Part shown: positions 8,879 to 18,259 of the stretch, piece after piece
Numbering within the stretch: position 1 is the stretch's first letter
How the letters are laid out: each line of letters opens with the position of its first letter
Assembly: GCF_039537985.1 (NCBI RefSeq)
Contig: NZ_BAABBN010000006.1
Location: 1 to 64,000 of the forward strand
Length of the DNA stretch: 64,000 bases
Direction of reading: 5' to 3'
Source of the DNA: Litoribacillus peritrichatus
GTDB taxonomy: Bacteria; Pseudomonadota; Gammaproteobacteria; Pseudomonadales; Litoribrevibacteraceae
Translations under genes and position numbers: made by a program
The notes under the pieces: model-generated
The model's database searches: none
Seen by the model: the letters and a program-made list of their open reading frames with translations, nothing else
Told to the model about the DNA's origin: nothing

Positions 8879-10047
8879 TAACCACCAAACAGGCCAATGA
8901 AGAACAATTTAATCGCATCCCATAGACGGGCAAAGAAACCGGATTCTTCAATTGGCTTAAGAGCCACTAATGGCTGCTCAACCAAAGTTTCACCGTTCAA
9001 GATAATTTTTAGAACACCTAATTCCTGACCTTGCTCAATCGGCGCCTCAATGATGTTATCGACCTCAAGTTTAGCTTCAACTTGCTTTCTGCTGCCACGA
9101 GGTACGGTAATCACGATATCTTCCAGTACGCCCAGTGACACTTGATCTTGCTCGCCTTTCCATACACGATTGCGGGTTAACTCAGCGCCGGCTTCGTACA
9201 AAGACATGGTTTCAAAGTACCTAAAGCCATAGTTCAGCAGTTTCTGTGTTTCACGTGCACGGGCCTCTTCACTTCGAGTTCCCAACACAACCGAAATCAA
9301 ACGCATACCGTCTTTCTTAGCCGACGCAACCAAACAATAACCGGCTTCATTGGTATGGCCGGTTTTTAAGCCGTCCACGGTTGCATCACGCCATAACAAG
9401 CGGTTTCGGTTCGGCTGATCGATGCCGTTATATTTGAAAGTTTTCTCAGAATAAATGCCATAATAATCCGGGTGGTCATTGATCGTTCTTTCAGCCAATA
9501 AAGCTAAATCCCGAGCGGATGCATAGTGGTCTGCATCAGGTAGGCCGGTCGCATTCATAAAATGGGTATCTTTCATACCCATTTGAGAAACGTACTGATT
9601 CATTAAATCTGCAAAACCAGACTCTGAGCCGGCAACGTGTTCAGCCATGGCCACACTGGCATCGTTCCCGGATTGAATGATAATGCCACGCAGCAGGTCT
9701 TCCACTTTGACCTTCTTGCCAACTTCAATAAACATTCTTGAACCCGGCATCCGCCAGGCTTTTTCGCTCACCAGCACCTCATCTTCCAGAGCCACATTTC
9801 CACGCTGAATTTCCTCAACAGCAATGTAACTGGTCATCATTTTGGTCAGACTTGCAGGAGGCACACGTTCATCGGAGTTTTTTTCCACCAATACCTTACC
9901 GCTGGTAGAATCCAACAAAATATACGCGCTTGCAGCCAATTGAGGTGGAGCCGGAATCAACGGCTCTTCCGCAAACGATTGAGAAGCAATTAAAAACGAA
10001 GAAAATAAAGATAAAATAGAATTACGTACGATTTTTTTCATAGCCAC
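8878..10047 (-). CDS. dacA: D-alanyl-D-alanine carboxypeptidase (PBP5/6 family)
   Basis: Trims the terminal D-alanine from peptidoglycan stem peptides on the periplasmic face of the inner membrane. A signal peptide is followed by the three penicillin-binding motifs: ASLTKMM (SxxK), SGND (SxN) and KTGHT (KTG). A beta-rich PBP5 C-terminal domain is followed by the amphipathic anchor FFARLWDAIKLFFIGLFGG. 389 residues, normal length. The gene is embedded in the elongasome operon after rlpA. Confidence 0.96.
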   Translation of the reverse strand: MAMKKIVRNSILSLFSSFLIASQSFAEEPLIPAPPQLAASAYILLDSTSGKVLVEKNSDERVPPASLTKMMTSYIAVEEIQRGNVALEDEVLVSEKAWRMPGSRMFIEVGKKVKVEDLLRGIIIQSGNDASVAMAEHVAGSESGFADLMNQYVSQMGMKDTHFMNATGLPDADHYASARDLALLAERTINDHPDYYGIYSEKTFKYNGIDQPNRNRLLWRDATVDGLKTGHTNEAGYCLVASAKKDGMRLISVVLGTRSEEARARETQKLLNYGFRYFETMSLYEAGAELTRNRVWKGEQDQVSLGVLEDIVITVPRGSRKQVEAKLEVDNIIEAPIEQGQELGVLKIILNGETLVEQPLVALKPIEESGFFARLWDAIKLFFIGLFGG

Positions 10048-10107
10048 ATAAATAATAGATTGATTAAAATAAAATGAATTAACTCACGATTAAATTGAAT
10101 ATTCCAC

Positions 10108-10899
10108 CTACTGCATTCGATCAAATACCACGATTGGGTTAATGATGCCATTACTCTCTAATAAGGATACAACCTCTTGAGACTGACCGACCGTTTTTAA
10201 AGGCCCTACTTGCACTTTATAGATTCCGTTCTCAGGTTTTATCCTGAATTTCAAGGTTCCCCACTCAGCAACTTTTGCACCTAAGCCTCGGGCATTATCC
10301 AAACTGGAAAAAGCACCTGCCTGCACATAACGGTCCGGCTCATCAAAATCAATTGCCTCAACTTTGACATTCGCCGTTCCTTGGTGGTGATAGCCCAGTT
10401 TGGACGCCGCCGCATAAGACAAATCAATGATTCTACCTTCATGAAAAGGGCCTCGGTCATTCACACGAACAACCACCTGTCGGCCATTATCCAGGTTCGT
10501 TACTTTGACATAACTAGGAATCGGTAACGTTTTGTGGGCAGCAGACATAGCATACATGTCATAGGTCTCACCATTTGAGGTTAAGTGCCCATGAAATTTA
10601 TGGCCATACCAAGAACCAATGCCCGTTTCCTGAAACCCATTGGAGCTCGGCAACACATGATAGGTTTCACCCAAAACGGTATAAGGCGACTTATTTCCAC
10701 CCGGCGAATACGGTTCCCACTTAGGCACGGCATCCGGTACTTGAGTCATATCCAAGTCAACCGCAGGCCCGTAATCCTTATCAACGTGATAACGAGAAGG
10801 GGCGGTACAGCCTGCCACCACAATGACCAATGACAGCGCCGTCCATTTAAAAACGAAATTATTATGATTTCTTTTCTTCAAACACTCGTTCAACTTCAT
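10108..10899 (-). CDS. rlpA: RlpA septal-ring lytic transglycosylase, lipoprotein
   Basis: Outer-membrane lipoprotein (lipobox VVAGC) with a double-psi beta-barrel domain (about residues 90-180; GIGSWYGHKFHGHLTSNGE and RVNDRGPFHEGRIIDLS) and a C-terminal SPOR domain (about 188-260) that targets denuded glycan at division sites. In Pseudomonas the family cleaves naked glycan strands. The catalytic-type His and Asp (YGHKFHG, NDRGPF) are present. Its start lies 38 bases inside the end of mltB. Confidence 0.94.
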   Translation of the reverse strand: MKLNECLKKRNHNNFVFKWTALSLVIVVAGCTAPSRYHVDKDYGPAVDLDMTQVPDAVPKWEPYSPGGNKSPYTVLGETYHVLPSSNGFQETGIGSWYGHKFHGHLTSNGETYDMYAMSAAHKTLPIPSYVKVTNLDNGRQVVVRVNDRGPFHEGRIIDLSYAAASKLGYHHQGTANVKVEAIDFDEPDRYVQAGAFSSLDNARGLGAKVAEWGTLKFRIKPENGIYKVQVGPLKTVGQSQEVVSLLESNGIINPIVVFDRMQ

Positions 10900-11878
10900 T
10901 ACCCAATTGAATCACAGACATGGCGTAAAGCCGACTGTGATTGTAACGCGTTACGGCATAAAAGTTATTAAACCCTAACCAAAATTCCGCTCCTAAACGG
11001 CCTTTATACTTAAACAAGGCCGCTTTGCTTTCCTGAGGAAGAGCATCGGAGCTGGCAGGCAACACACCTTTTACCGCCAACTCGGCCAAGGTCAACTCAG
11101 GTTGCAAAGCTTTGTTGATATATTCCTGATAGTGATCACCCGTAACCCTTGCGCGACTGACAGGCAACTCTCCTTTCTGCCAGCCGTGCTGGTGCAGATA
11201 ATTGGCAACACTGCCAATGGCATCCACCGGATTAGACCATATATCTTTCAAACCGTCGCCGTCGAAGTCCACAGCATAAGATAAATAGCTGCTCGGAATG
11301 AATTGGCCATAACCCATCGCCCCAGCATAAGACCCCTTAATCTTAAGCGGATCTAATTTATATTGGCGCGTCATGATCAGGTACGACTCAAGTTCGCGTT
11401 TGAACAACGGCCGTTTAGGGTAGTCAAATGCCAGCGTCGACAAAGCATCAATCACACGATAGCTGCCACCTTGACGACCATACATGGTTTCGACACCAAT
11501 GATTGCCACCACGATTTTGGCGGGTACACCATACACTTTTTCTGCCCGTTCCAGGGTATCTTTATTTTTGTTCCAGAACTCAACGCCACGCTTTATCCGG
11601 GTTTTATTGACGAACATCGGGCGATATTCCTGCCATGTTTTGGTTCGTTCAGCCGGCCTGGAAATAGCGTCTAAGATGGATTGTTTCTTTTTTGCATTGG
11701 CAATAATTTTCTCAAGTTTCGCTTGATCAAACTGATGCTTATTCACCATTTCCACAATAAATGCTTTGGCTTCTTTACGCTCCGAATAATCCCCTGCATT
11801 GCCTGCAAAAACGGCCCCAGACAACAAAGTACCACCAAGAGCGACAAGTAAAGACAAGATATAACCTAAACGTTCCAT
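10862..11878 (-). CDS. mltB: Membrane-bound lytic murein transglycosylase B
   Basis: Cleaves the MurNAc-GlcNAc bond of peptidoglycan, forming anhydro-muropeptides. The catalytic glutamate is in GVETMYGRQGGSYRVIDALSTLA, and the GYGQFIPSSYLSYAVDFDGDGLKDIW core is characteristic. The ATG at 11878 has AAAGGA nine bases upstream and starts a signal peptide (MERLGYILSLLVALGGTLLSGAVFA) without a lipobox, so this version is probably periplasmic rather than lipid-anchored. The start at 11944 is rejected for lack of a ribosome-binding site. Confidence 0.94.
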   Translation of the reverse strand: MERLGYILSLLVALGGTLLSGAVFAGNAGDYSERKEAKAFIVEMVNKHQFDQAKLEKIIANAKKKQSILDAISRPAERTKTWQEYRPMFVNKTRIKRGVEFWNKNKDTLERAEKVYGVPAKIVVAIIGVETMYGRQGGSYRVIDALSTLAFDYPKRPLFKRELESYLIMTRQYKLDPLKIKGSYAGAMGYGQFIPSSYLSYAVDFDGDGLKDIWSNPVDAIGSVANYLHQHGWQKGELPVSRARVTGDHYQEYINKALQPELTLAELAVKGVLPASSDALPQESKAALFKYKGRLGAEFWLGFNNFYAVTRYNHSRLYAMSVIQLGNEVERVFEEKKS

Positions 11879-11975
11879 CGAATAATCCTTTCTGATACTC
11901 AAACATACCATGAGCTTAACGCTACATTGTGTCGGTTTAATCACTCAGTTTCATAAACCAACCACCAATAAAACT

Positions 11976-13115
11976 TTATTTCGTCAATAACTTGCGATGC
12001 GTATGCACCGACATCAGCACTCCAAATCCTGCCATAAGCGTCAAGATAGATGTTCCACCGTAACTGACCAATGGCAGAGGGACGCCAACCACTGGCAGAA
12101 TGCCACTCACCATGCCGATATTAACGAAAATATAGACAAAAAATGTGAGCGTAATACTCCCGGCCAACAGTCGGCTGTAGGAGTCCTGTGCTTTCACTGC
12201 AATATAAAGTCCACGAAAAATAATCAACAGATACAAACCCAGCAAAGCCAGTACCCCAAAAAAGCCAAATTCTTCAGCAAAAACGGCAATAATAAAGTCT
12301 GTGTGGCTCTCCGGTAAAAAATCCAAATGGCTTTGCGTGCCATTCAGCCACCCTTTCCCCCACAAACCGCCAGAACCAATGGCAATTTTGGATTGAATAA
12401 TATTCCAGCCCGCACCCAGTGGATCGCTCTCTGGATTGAACAAAGTCAACACCCGTTGTTTTTGGTAATCACGCATCACGAATTGCCAAAAAGGATATAA
12501 GAGCGCTAATACTAGACCAACAAATCCGAAAATAATTCGCCAACGTAGGCCAGAAAGCAGCAAAATAAATATACCGGAAGCACCGATAAGCAAAGAAGTG
12601 CCTAAATCCGGCTGTTTTGCAATAAGTCCCACCGGTACCAAAATGATTACTAAAGAAATCATCACGTATTTAAATCGTGGCGGTAATTTTCTCCCGGCGA
12701 GATACCAAGCCACCATCATTGGCACCACCAACTTCATGATTTCAGACGGTTGAAAACGAATGGAGCCTAAGCTCAGCCAACGCTGAGCGCCTTTTGCACC
12801 CACACCCACCAACAGCACTGCGACCAACAAACCTATACCCACGACGTAAAAATACGGCGACCAACGCCGCATGGTCGATGCATCAAACTGGGCGATAAAC
12901 AGCATCACAATCAACCCCAACCCTAAACGGACACCCTGCTTATAAACGTCATCCAAACTGCCTCCACTGCCGCTGTACAGAACAAATAAACCGCAAGTGG
13001 ATAATACAACCAACAAAAACAACAACGGCATATCAATGTGCAGACGCACCCAAATACTGGCCTTGCGACTGAAGTGCGCCTCAGCATCGGGTAATGTTCG
13101 AGAGAAATCTTTCAC
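11976..13115 (-). CDS. rodA: Peptidoglycan glycosyltransferase RodA (SEDS family)
   Basis: Polymerises glycan strands for cell elongation in partnership with PBP2. The protein has about ten membrane segments and the SEDS signatures GAKGAQRWLSLGSIRFQPSE and VVGVPLPLVSYGGTSILT. 379 residues. The start overlaps the mrdA stop by four bases (ATGA), the usual coupled arrangement that gives equal amounts of both partners. Confidence 0.97.
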   Translation of the reverse strand: MKDFSRTLPDAEAHFSRKASIWVRLHIDMPLLFLLVVLSTCGLFVLYSGSGGSLDDVYKQGVRLGLGLIVMLFIAQFDASTMRRWSPYFYVVGIGLLVAVLLVGVGAKGAQRWLSLGSIRFQPSEIMKLVVPMMVAWYLAGRKLPPRFKYVMISLVIILVPVGLIAKQPDLGTSLLIGASGIFILLLSGLRWRIIFGFVGLVLALLYPFWQFVMRDYQKQRVLTLFNPESDPLGAGWNIIQSKIAIGSGGLWGKGWLNGTQSHLDFLPESHTDFIIAVFAEEFGFFGVLALLGLYLLIIFRGLYIAVKAQDSYSRLLAGSITLTFFVYIFVNIGMVSGILPVVGVPLPLVSYGGTSILTLMAGFGVLMSVHTHRKLLTK

Positions 13116-14986
13116 GATTCCGGCGCCTCCAAAATGTATTCTCCCAATAAATGCGCATCAAAGATTTTTCTGCCTATCGGGGCTGCCATAGAGCTCCCTC
13201 CCCCCCCGTTTTCAACCAGTATCGCGATTGCAATTTTCGGGTCATCCAACGGCGCAAAACCCATAAACCACGCATGGTCACGATGCCACTTAGAGAGTTT
13301 GGTTTCGTCGTACTCTTCGTCCTGCGCAATCCCGACCACCTGCGCAGTTCCGGTTTTACCGGCAATTTTATATTTTGCTTTATAGCCGGAGCGTCGTGCC
13401 GTTCCTCTGGGGCCATGCATCACATCTTTCATCGCATCAAACATCAAATCCCAATTCTTGGGGTCATTCAGTTGAATATTACGATCATCCGCATGCAGGT
13501 TATCCTCTTGAATTTTTTCTGTCACTTCTGCCAAGTCGCTGTCCATGGTGAGACGGGGACGAACCCATTTGCCCTTATTTGCCAAAATTGCAGTACCTGC
13601 GGCCAACTGCAGCGGAGTCACCAAAGTAAACCCTTGCCCCAACCCCATGTTAAGACTGTCGCCCGGAAACCAAGGCAAACCTTTCGCGCCTTTTTTCCAC
13701 TGGCGAGTCGGAAGCAAGCCTCGCCTCGCTTCCGCAATGTCAAGACTGGTTAAATCACCAAAGCCGAACTTGGCCAAAAACGCAGACATACGATCCACAC
13801 CTAACCGATACGCCAACTCATAAAAATAAATATCGCAAGATTGCACAATCGAAGAATGGAGGTTCATCCGGCCATGCCCCCCCCGCTTCCAGTCCCGGTA
13901 AACTCGATCGTCATTTTTCAACTGATAGGTTCCGTAGTCCATGATGGAAAACTTCCAATCCATCACTTTCGCCTCCACCGCAGCAATGCCCAACATAGGT
14001 TTCAGTGTTGATCCTGGCGGATACTGGCCTTTTAATGCACGGTTAAATAACGGTTTGGCTTTTGAGTCCCTTAATTCGTTGTAAGACTGGTGATCAATAC
14101 CCAAAACAAACAAGTTCGGATCAAAGCCCGGTTCACTCACCAAGGCTAAGATTCCACCCGTCGAAGGCTCTATCGCCACAATGGCGCCTCGCCGACCATC
14201 CAATAATTTACTGGCCGTAATCTGCAGTCGGCTGTCTAAAGACAATCTCAGGTTTTTACCCGGCGCAGGCGGCACCCGATCAATCACATTTAATATTTGA
14301 CCACGGGCATCCGCTTCGACTTTCTGAAGCCCTACTTTGCCGTGTAAGGACGTTTCATAAAATTTCTCTATACCCAGCTTACCGATATGATTGGTAGCCT
14401 GGTAATTTATCGGATCTACGCGTTCTAATTCTCTTTCATTAATACGGGCAACGTAACCGATCACGTGAGCAAAAGGCGCTCCCAACGGGTAAGAACGAAC
14501 CAGTTTTGCATCCACAGATACGGCCGGATAATTATGGAACTCCACTGCCACCCTGGCTATTTCTTCTTCTGTTAAACGATCTTTTAAGGCCACTGGTTCC
14601 AGAGGTCGACGACGTTCTTTGAGCCGCCGTTTGAAGCGTGTAATGTCCCGATCTGAAATGGGCAGGATTTTTCGCAGATCTTCAATCAGGGCATCCCGAT
14701 CATCCACTTTCTCAGGAACAATGCCTAAACTGAAATTAGGGAGATTTTTAGCAAGCAATACCCCGTTGCGGTCAAAGATCAACCCTCGGGTCGGAGCAAT
14801 AGGCTCCACTTGCACCCGGTTTTTCTCGGACGCTATTTGATACTTTTGAAACTCAACCACCTGCAGTTGATACATTCGGGTTAACAACACGCCCAACAGC
14901 ATCAATACCACACAGACAGCAACAATCACTCGCCAAAAAAAGATGGTCGAGTATTTGGAGTGATCATGAAGAGAGTGCCCATCCAT
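13112..14986 (-). CDS. mrdA: Penicillin-binding protein 2 (elongasome transpeptidase)
   Basis: Class B penicillin-binding protein that crosslinks peptidoglycan during rod elongation. One N-terminal membrane anchor (about 17-40), a PBP dimer domain, then the transpeptidase domain with GSTLKPM (SxxK), SCD (SxN-type motif) and KTGTAQ (KTG). 624 residues, normal. A run of seven G near the 3' end encodes ENGGGGSS; a slippage there would remove about 45 C-terminal residues, but the frame is intact here. Confidence 0.97.
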   Translation of the reverse strand: MDGHSLHDHSKYSTIFFWRVIVAVCVVLMLLGVLLTRMYQLQVVEFQKYQIASEKNRVQVEPIAPTRGLIFDRNGVLLAKNLPNFSLGIVPEKVDDRDALIEDLRKILPISDRDITRFKRRLKERRRPLEPVALKDRLTEEEIARVAVEFHNYPAVSVDAKLVRSYPLGAPFAHVIGYVARINERELERVDPINYQATNHIGKLGIEKFYETSLHGKVGLQKVEADARGQILNVIDRVPPAPGKNLRLSLDSRLQITASKLLDGRRGAIVAIEPSTGGILALVSEPGFDPNLFVLGIDHQSYNELRDSKAKPLFNRALKGQYPPGSTLKPMLGIAAVEAKVMDWKFSIMDYGTYQLKNDDRVYRDWKRGGHGRMNLHSSIVQSCDIYFYELAYRLGVDRMSAFLAKFGFGDLTSLDIAEARRGLLPTRQWKKGAKGLPWFPGDSLNMGLGQGFTLVTPLQLAAGTAILANKGKWVRPRLTMDSDLAEVTEKIQEDNLHADDRNIQLNDPKNWDLMFDAMKDVMHGPRGTARRSGYKAKYKIAGKTGTAQVVGIAQDEEYDETKLSKWHRDHAWFMGFAPLDDPKIAIAILVENGGGGSSMAAPIGRKIFDAHLLGEYILEAPES

Positions 14987-15002
14987 AAGCGGTTAATCCT
15001 GA

Positions 15003-15473
15003 CTAGGCACGATGGTAAGGGTGGTTAGTCATGATCGACCAACCTCGGTATAACTGCTCTGATACCAATAACCGAACCATTGGGTGAGGCAAAGTAAGAG
15101 GAGACAAAGACCATTTGATGTCTGCACGCTCCACACAGCGCCGATCCAGCCCTTCAGGCCCGCCGACAAGCAAAGCGACATCACAGCCATTCATTCGCCA
15201 GCCCTCCATTTGAGTAGAAAGCTGTTCGGTCGTCCAGGCTTTCCCCTTAACTTCTAAGGCTACCACGTAATCCGAAGAGGCAATGGCCGCAAGCATGGCG
15301 TCGCCTTCCTTCTGCATGGCGCGCGCAACATCACGACCTTTCCCTCGCTGACCGGGCTGAATTTCGCACAACTCCAGGGTCATTTCTGACGGCATTCGAC
15401 GGGCGAATTCCTTATAACCTTCGGTCACCCAGGAAGGCATTTTAGTCCCAACAGCGATCAGTCGTATCTTCAT
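15003..15473 (-). CDS. rlmH: 23S rRNA (pseudouridine-1915-N3) methyltransferase
   Basis: SPOUT-class methyltransferase that modifies pseudouridine 1915 in helix 69 of 23S rRNA, acting on the assembled 70S ribosome. The SAM-binding knot LLVGGPEGLD and the C-terminal LYRGWSIMTNHPYHRA are diagnostic. 156 residues, full length. It lies 16 bases upstream of mrdA. Confidence 0.97.
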   Translation of the reverse strand: MKIRLIAVGTKMPSWVTEGYKEFARRMPSEMTLELCEIQPGQRGKGRDVARAMQKEGDAMLAAIASSDYVVALEVKGKAWTTEQLSTQMEGWRMNGCDVALLVGGPEGLDRRCVERADIKWSLSPLTLPHPMVRLLVSEQLYRGWSIMTNHPYHRA

Positions 15474-15540
15474 AAATCCCTTTATATAAAACGACCAGCC
15501 ACTTTCGGCAGCCAGTCGTATTATTCAAGCCCAGTAGAAA

Positions 15541-15897
15541 TTAACTTACTGTCTGATTTTGTTCAGACGTCGGCGTCAAACCAGACCAAAGTTTTTCCAG
15601 GTCATAAAATTCTCTCGCCGTTGGCATCATGACATGAACCACCACATCGCCAAAGTCAATTAACACCCACTCAGCGGACTGCTCACCTTCAGTGCCGATA
15701 GGGTTTACCCCCACCTTTTTGGCCTCTTCAGCCACGTAGCCAGCAATAGACTTAACATGGCGAGAAGACGTCCCCGAAGCAACGATCATGTAATCAGTTA
15801 CGCTGGTCTGCTCTTTCACATCCATACAAACAATGTCTTTTGCTTTGATGGATTCTAATAAATCTAATACTTTATCTTTTAAACTCTGGGAGTCCAT
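15541..15897 (-). CDS. rsfS: Ribosomal silencing factor RsfS
   Basis: Binds ribosomal protein uL14 and blocks subunit joining in starvation. The Iojap/RsfS fold is evident from DIVCMDVKEQTSVTDYMIVASGTSSRHV and the end AREFYDLEKLW. 118 residues. In related genomes nadD normally sits directly upstream; here the upstream gene is proA, 23 bases away. Confidence 0.96.
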   Translation of the reverse strand: MDSQSLKDKVLDLLESIKAKDIVCMDVKEQTSVTDYMIVASGTSSRHVKSIAGYVAEEAKKVGVNPIGTEGEQSAEWVLIDFGDVVVHVMMPTAREFYDLEKLWSGLTPTSEQNQTVS

Positions 15898-15920
15898 AGT
15901 TCACTTCAATCAATAATGAA

Positions 15921-17177
15921 TTAACGACGGATATGTCCGTCACCTAGCACAACATATTTCTGAGAGGTCAGCCCCTCTAAACCGACAGGGCCTCTCGCAT
16001 GGATCTTATCCGTTGAAATGCCAATTTCAGCACCCAATCCATATTCAAAGCCATCAGCAAATCGAGTAGACGCATTCACCATCACCGAACTGGAATCAAC
16101 CTCAATCAAAAACTGACGACTTTTGGTGTAGTTCTCAGTAATGATGGCGTCCGTATGATGAGAGCCATATTGGTTAATATGCGCAATCGCCTCGCTCATA
16201 GCAGAAACAATTTTTACAGAAAGAATAGGCGCCAGATACTCCGTTGCCCAATCCTCTTCCGTCGCAGCAATAAAGGCTGCCGACAAATCACACGTTTGTT
16301 CACATCCGCGCAGTTCTACACCTGCACTCTGATACGCAGAGACCAATTCAGGCAACATTTCTTCCGCACGGCTCTTTGCAATCAACAACGTTTCCATAGT
16401 ATTGCACGTACCATAGCGATGTGTTTTGGCATTCACCGAAATATTGATCGCTTTGGTTAAATCAGCATCGTCATCAATATAAACATGACATATGCCATCC
16501 AGGTGTTTAATCACTGTGACCTTGGCATCCCGGCTGATACGTTCAATCAGGCCTTTGCCACCACGCGGTACAATTACATCAACAAACTCCGGCATAGTAA
16601 TGAGTTCACCCACCGCCGCTCTGTCGGTTGTTTCCACCACCTGAACGGCCGTATCCGGTAAACCAACCGCAGCTAACCCCTGACGAATGCATTTGGCCAC
16701 CGCCTGATTTGACTCAATCGCTTCGGAGCCACCACGTAAAATAGTGGCATTGCCTGATTTCAGACACAAGCTGGCCGCTTCTACCGTAACATTAGGACGA
16801 GACTCGTAAATAATACCGATGACCCCTAGAGGAACGCGCATTTTACCAATCTGAATACCCGACGGGCGGTAAGCCATATCGGTGATCTCACCCACAGGAT
16901 CTTGTAAACCTGCAACCTGACGCAAACCTTCGATCATGGTATCGATACGAGCATCGTTCAACTCAAGACGATCCAACAAAGCCGCATCCAGGCCGTTTTG
17001 TTCACCACGTTCAAGATCTTTACGGTTGGCAGCCATCAGCTCAGCTCGAGACGCTTCAAGAGCCTCTGCCATTGCCAATAGCGCTTTATTTTTTTGATCA
17101 GTAGTTGCGGCTGCAATTACTCGTGAAGCTGCTCGGGCACTCTGCCCAAGCTCAATCATATATGCTTTAATGTCCAT
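15921..17177 (-). CDS. proA: Gamma-glutamyl phosphate reductase
   Basis: Second enzyme of proline biosynthesis; reduces gamma-glutamyl phosphate with NADPH in the cytoplasm. The aldehyde-dehydrogenase-type catalytic cysteine is in THRYGTCNTMETLL, and the end HARGPVGLEGLTSQKYVVLGDGHIR is conserved. 418 residues, full length. It is the first gene of the minus-strand block; divergent from the degenerate GGDEF pair. Confidence 0.97.
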   Translation of the reverse strand: MDIKAYMIELGQSARAASRVIAAATTDQKNKALLAMAEALEASRAELMAANRKDLERGEQNGLDAALLDRLELNDARIDTMIEGLRQVAGLQDPVGEITDMAYRPSGIQIGKMRVPLGVIGIIYESRPNVTVEAASLCLKSGNATILRGGSEAIESNQAVAKCIRQGLAAVGLPDTAVQVVETTDRAAVGELITMPEFVDVIVPRGGKGLIERISRDAKVTVIKHLDGICHVYIDDDADLTKAINISVNAKTHRYGTCNTMETLLIAKSRAEEMLPELVSAYQSAGVELRGCEQTCDLSAAFIAATEEDWATEYLAPILSVKIVSAMSEAIAHINQYGSHHTDAIITENYTKSRQFLIEVDSSSVMVNASTRFADGFEYGLGAEIGISTDKIHARGPVGLEGLTSQKYVVLGDGHIRR

Positions 17178-17320
17178 TCATGTTCCGTTGCTGATGTGAT
17201 CTGCGACTGACATTTTATAACACCTAACTGGCGTTCATCAGAAAATACTACCATTATACGGTATTATGCTCACGATTGTACGTTCAGTAGTCATAATCCT
17301 TTAAGCAAATATTAAAAATA

Positions 17321-18259
17321 ATGAAAACGCCCGGATTCGACACATTAGTTTTTTCCAGCAGAAAGCTGGAGACCTTCATTGCTTTGACAATAATTATCAC
17401 CGTCTTCTCAATTATTTTATTAATCAGAGCGGATAACTTACTTAGTAGTCAGTCCATATTTCTGACCATACCGCTGACTGCCATCTTATTGTTATTGAGC
17501 TTTCAAAAGCCTTCCAAAGGCCGAGAGGTCAGTGGCGTCACCATTGTGATTGCGCTATTTGTGCTAACTGTGGTTGCGCCGTTTGCGCTGCGCTCCCAGC
17601 TATCGCCCTGGATATTCTTAATTCCGATTTTATTAATCAACTTCATGACGTTTAATCTCAACCTGATATCCATCAGCATTTATTGCGCATGCGTTTTCAC
17701 AATGATCTGGATGATGCCAACCAGCGTCAACGCCATACCCACCTCCCTCTCTTTTATTCTGGTAACGGCCTTGTGTTTACTCATGGCGTTTTTGAAAGAC
17801 CAGATGATGATTCGCCTTGCTGCGCTAGACATCATTCACCCCAAGACTGGCTGGCATGTTCGTCAGGAGTTAAAGCCAGCATTGGAGCGGGAAATCCAGC
17901 GCGCGGAACGAGAAGGCAGCGGCCTGAGTTACAGCATGCTTGACTTTCAGAATGAACAACACAGCATTGCAGAGTTAGACTGGGTCAACATCAAAACACT
18001 GATTGAAACCACCGTAAGGCCGTTTGATCAGGTGTTTCATCACAGCGCCAGCAAAATCACCATCATCCACCCCTACGCCACCACCGAAGAAGTCAAAGCA
18101 TTATTTGAAGGGGCTCTGGAAGCAAACAAACACATCCCGTTTAAAGCAGGCATTGCCAGCCTCAACATCGATGACTGCAGTTCAGATCTGACCCGCAAGG
18201 CTCGCGCAGCCCTTTTGTGTTGCACGCCAGAACAAAGAGTAAGCAGCCATGAAGCCTGA
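17321..18259 (+). CDS. Membrane protein with degenerate GGDEF domain
   Basis: 312 residues: about five or six N-terminal membrane helices (residues 18-160), then a cytoplasmic domain (about 165-305) that follows the GGDEF plan: HPKTGWHVRQELKPALEREI corresponds to the 'DPLTGLxNRR' helix. The signature loop is HHSASKITI instead of RxGGDEF, and the metal-binding residues are missing. It therefore should not make c-di-GMP and could be a structural partner or sensor. It overlaps the next gene, of similar architecture, by 11 bases. The start has a weak ribosome-binding site. Confidence 0.75.
   Translation: MKTPGFDTLVFSSRKLETFIALTIIITVFSIILLIRADNLLSSQSIFLTIPLTAILLLLSFQKPSKGREVSGVTIVIALFVLTVVAPFALRSQLSPWIFLIPILLINFMTFNLNLISISIYCACVFTMIWMMPTSVNAIPTSLSFILVTALCLLMAFLKDQMMIRLAALDIIHPKTGWHVRQELKPALEREIQRAEREGSGLSYSMLDFQNEQHSIAELDWVNIKTLIETTVRPFDQVFHHSASKITIIHPYATTEEVKALFEGALEANKHIPFKAGIASLNIDDCSSDLTRKARAALLCCTPEQRVSSHEA

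Noticed and set aside
13151..13753. 200-residue frame opposite mrdA
   Set aside because: It is a shadow of mrdA codons, rich in Arg/His/Phe with no family resemblance.
15490..15520. Terminator between rsfS and rlmH
   Set aside because: Outer arms ACGAC/GTCGT pair but the inner stem is poor and T-run is short; operon continuity is more likely.
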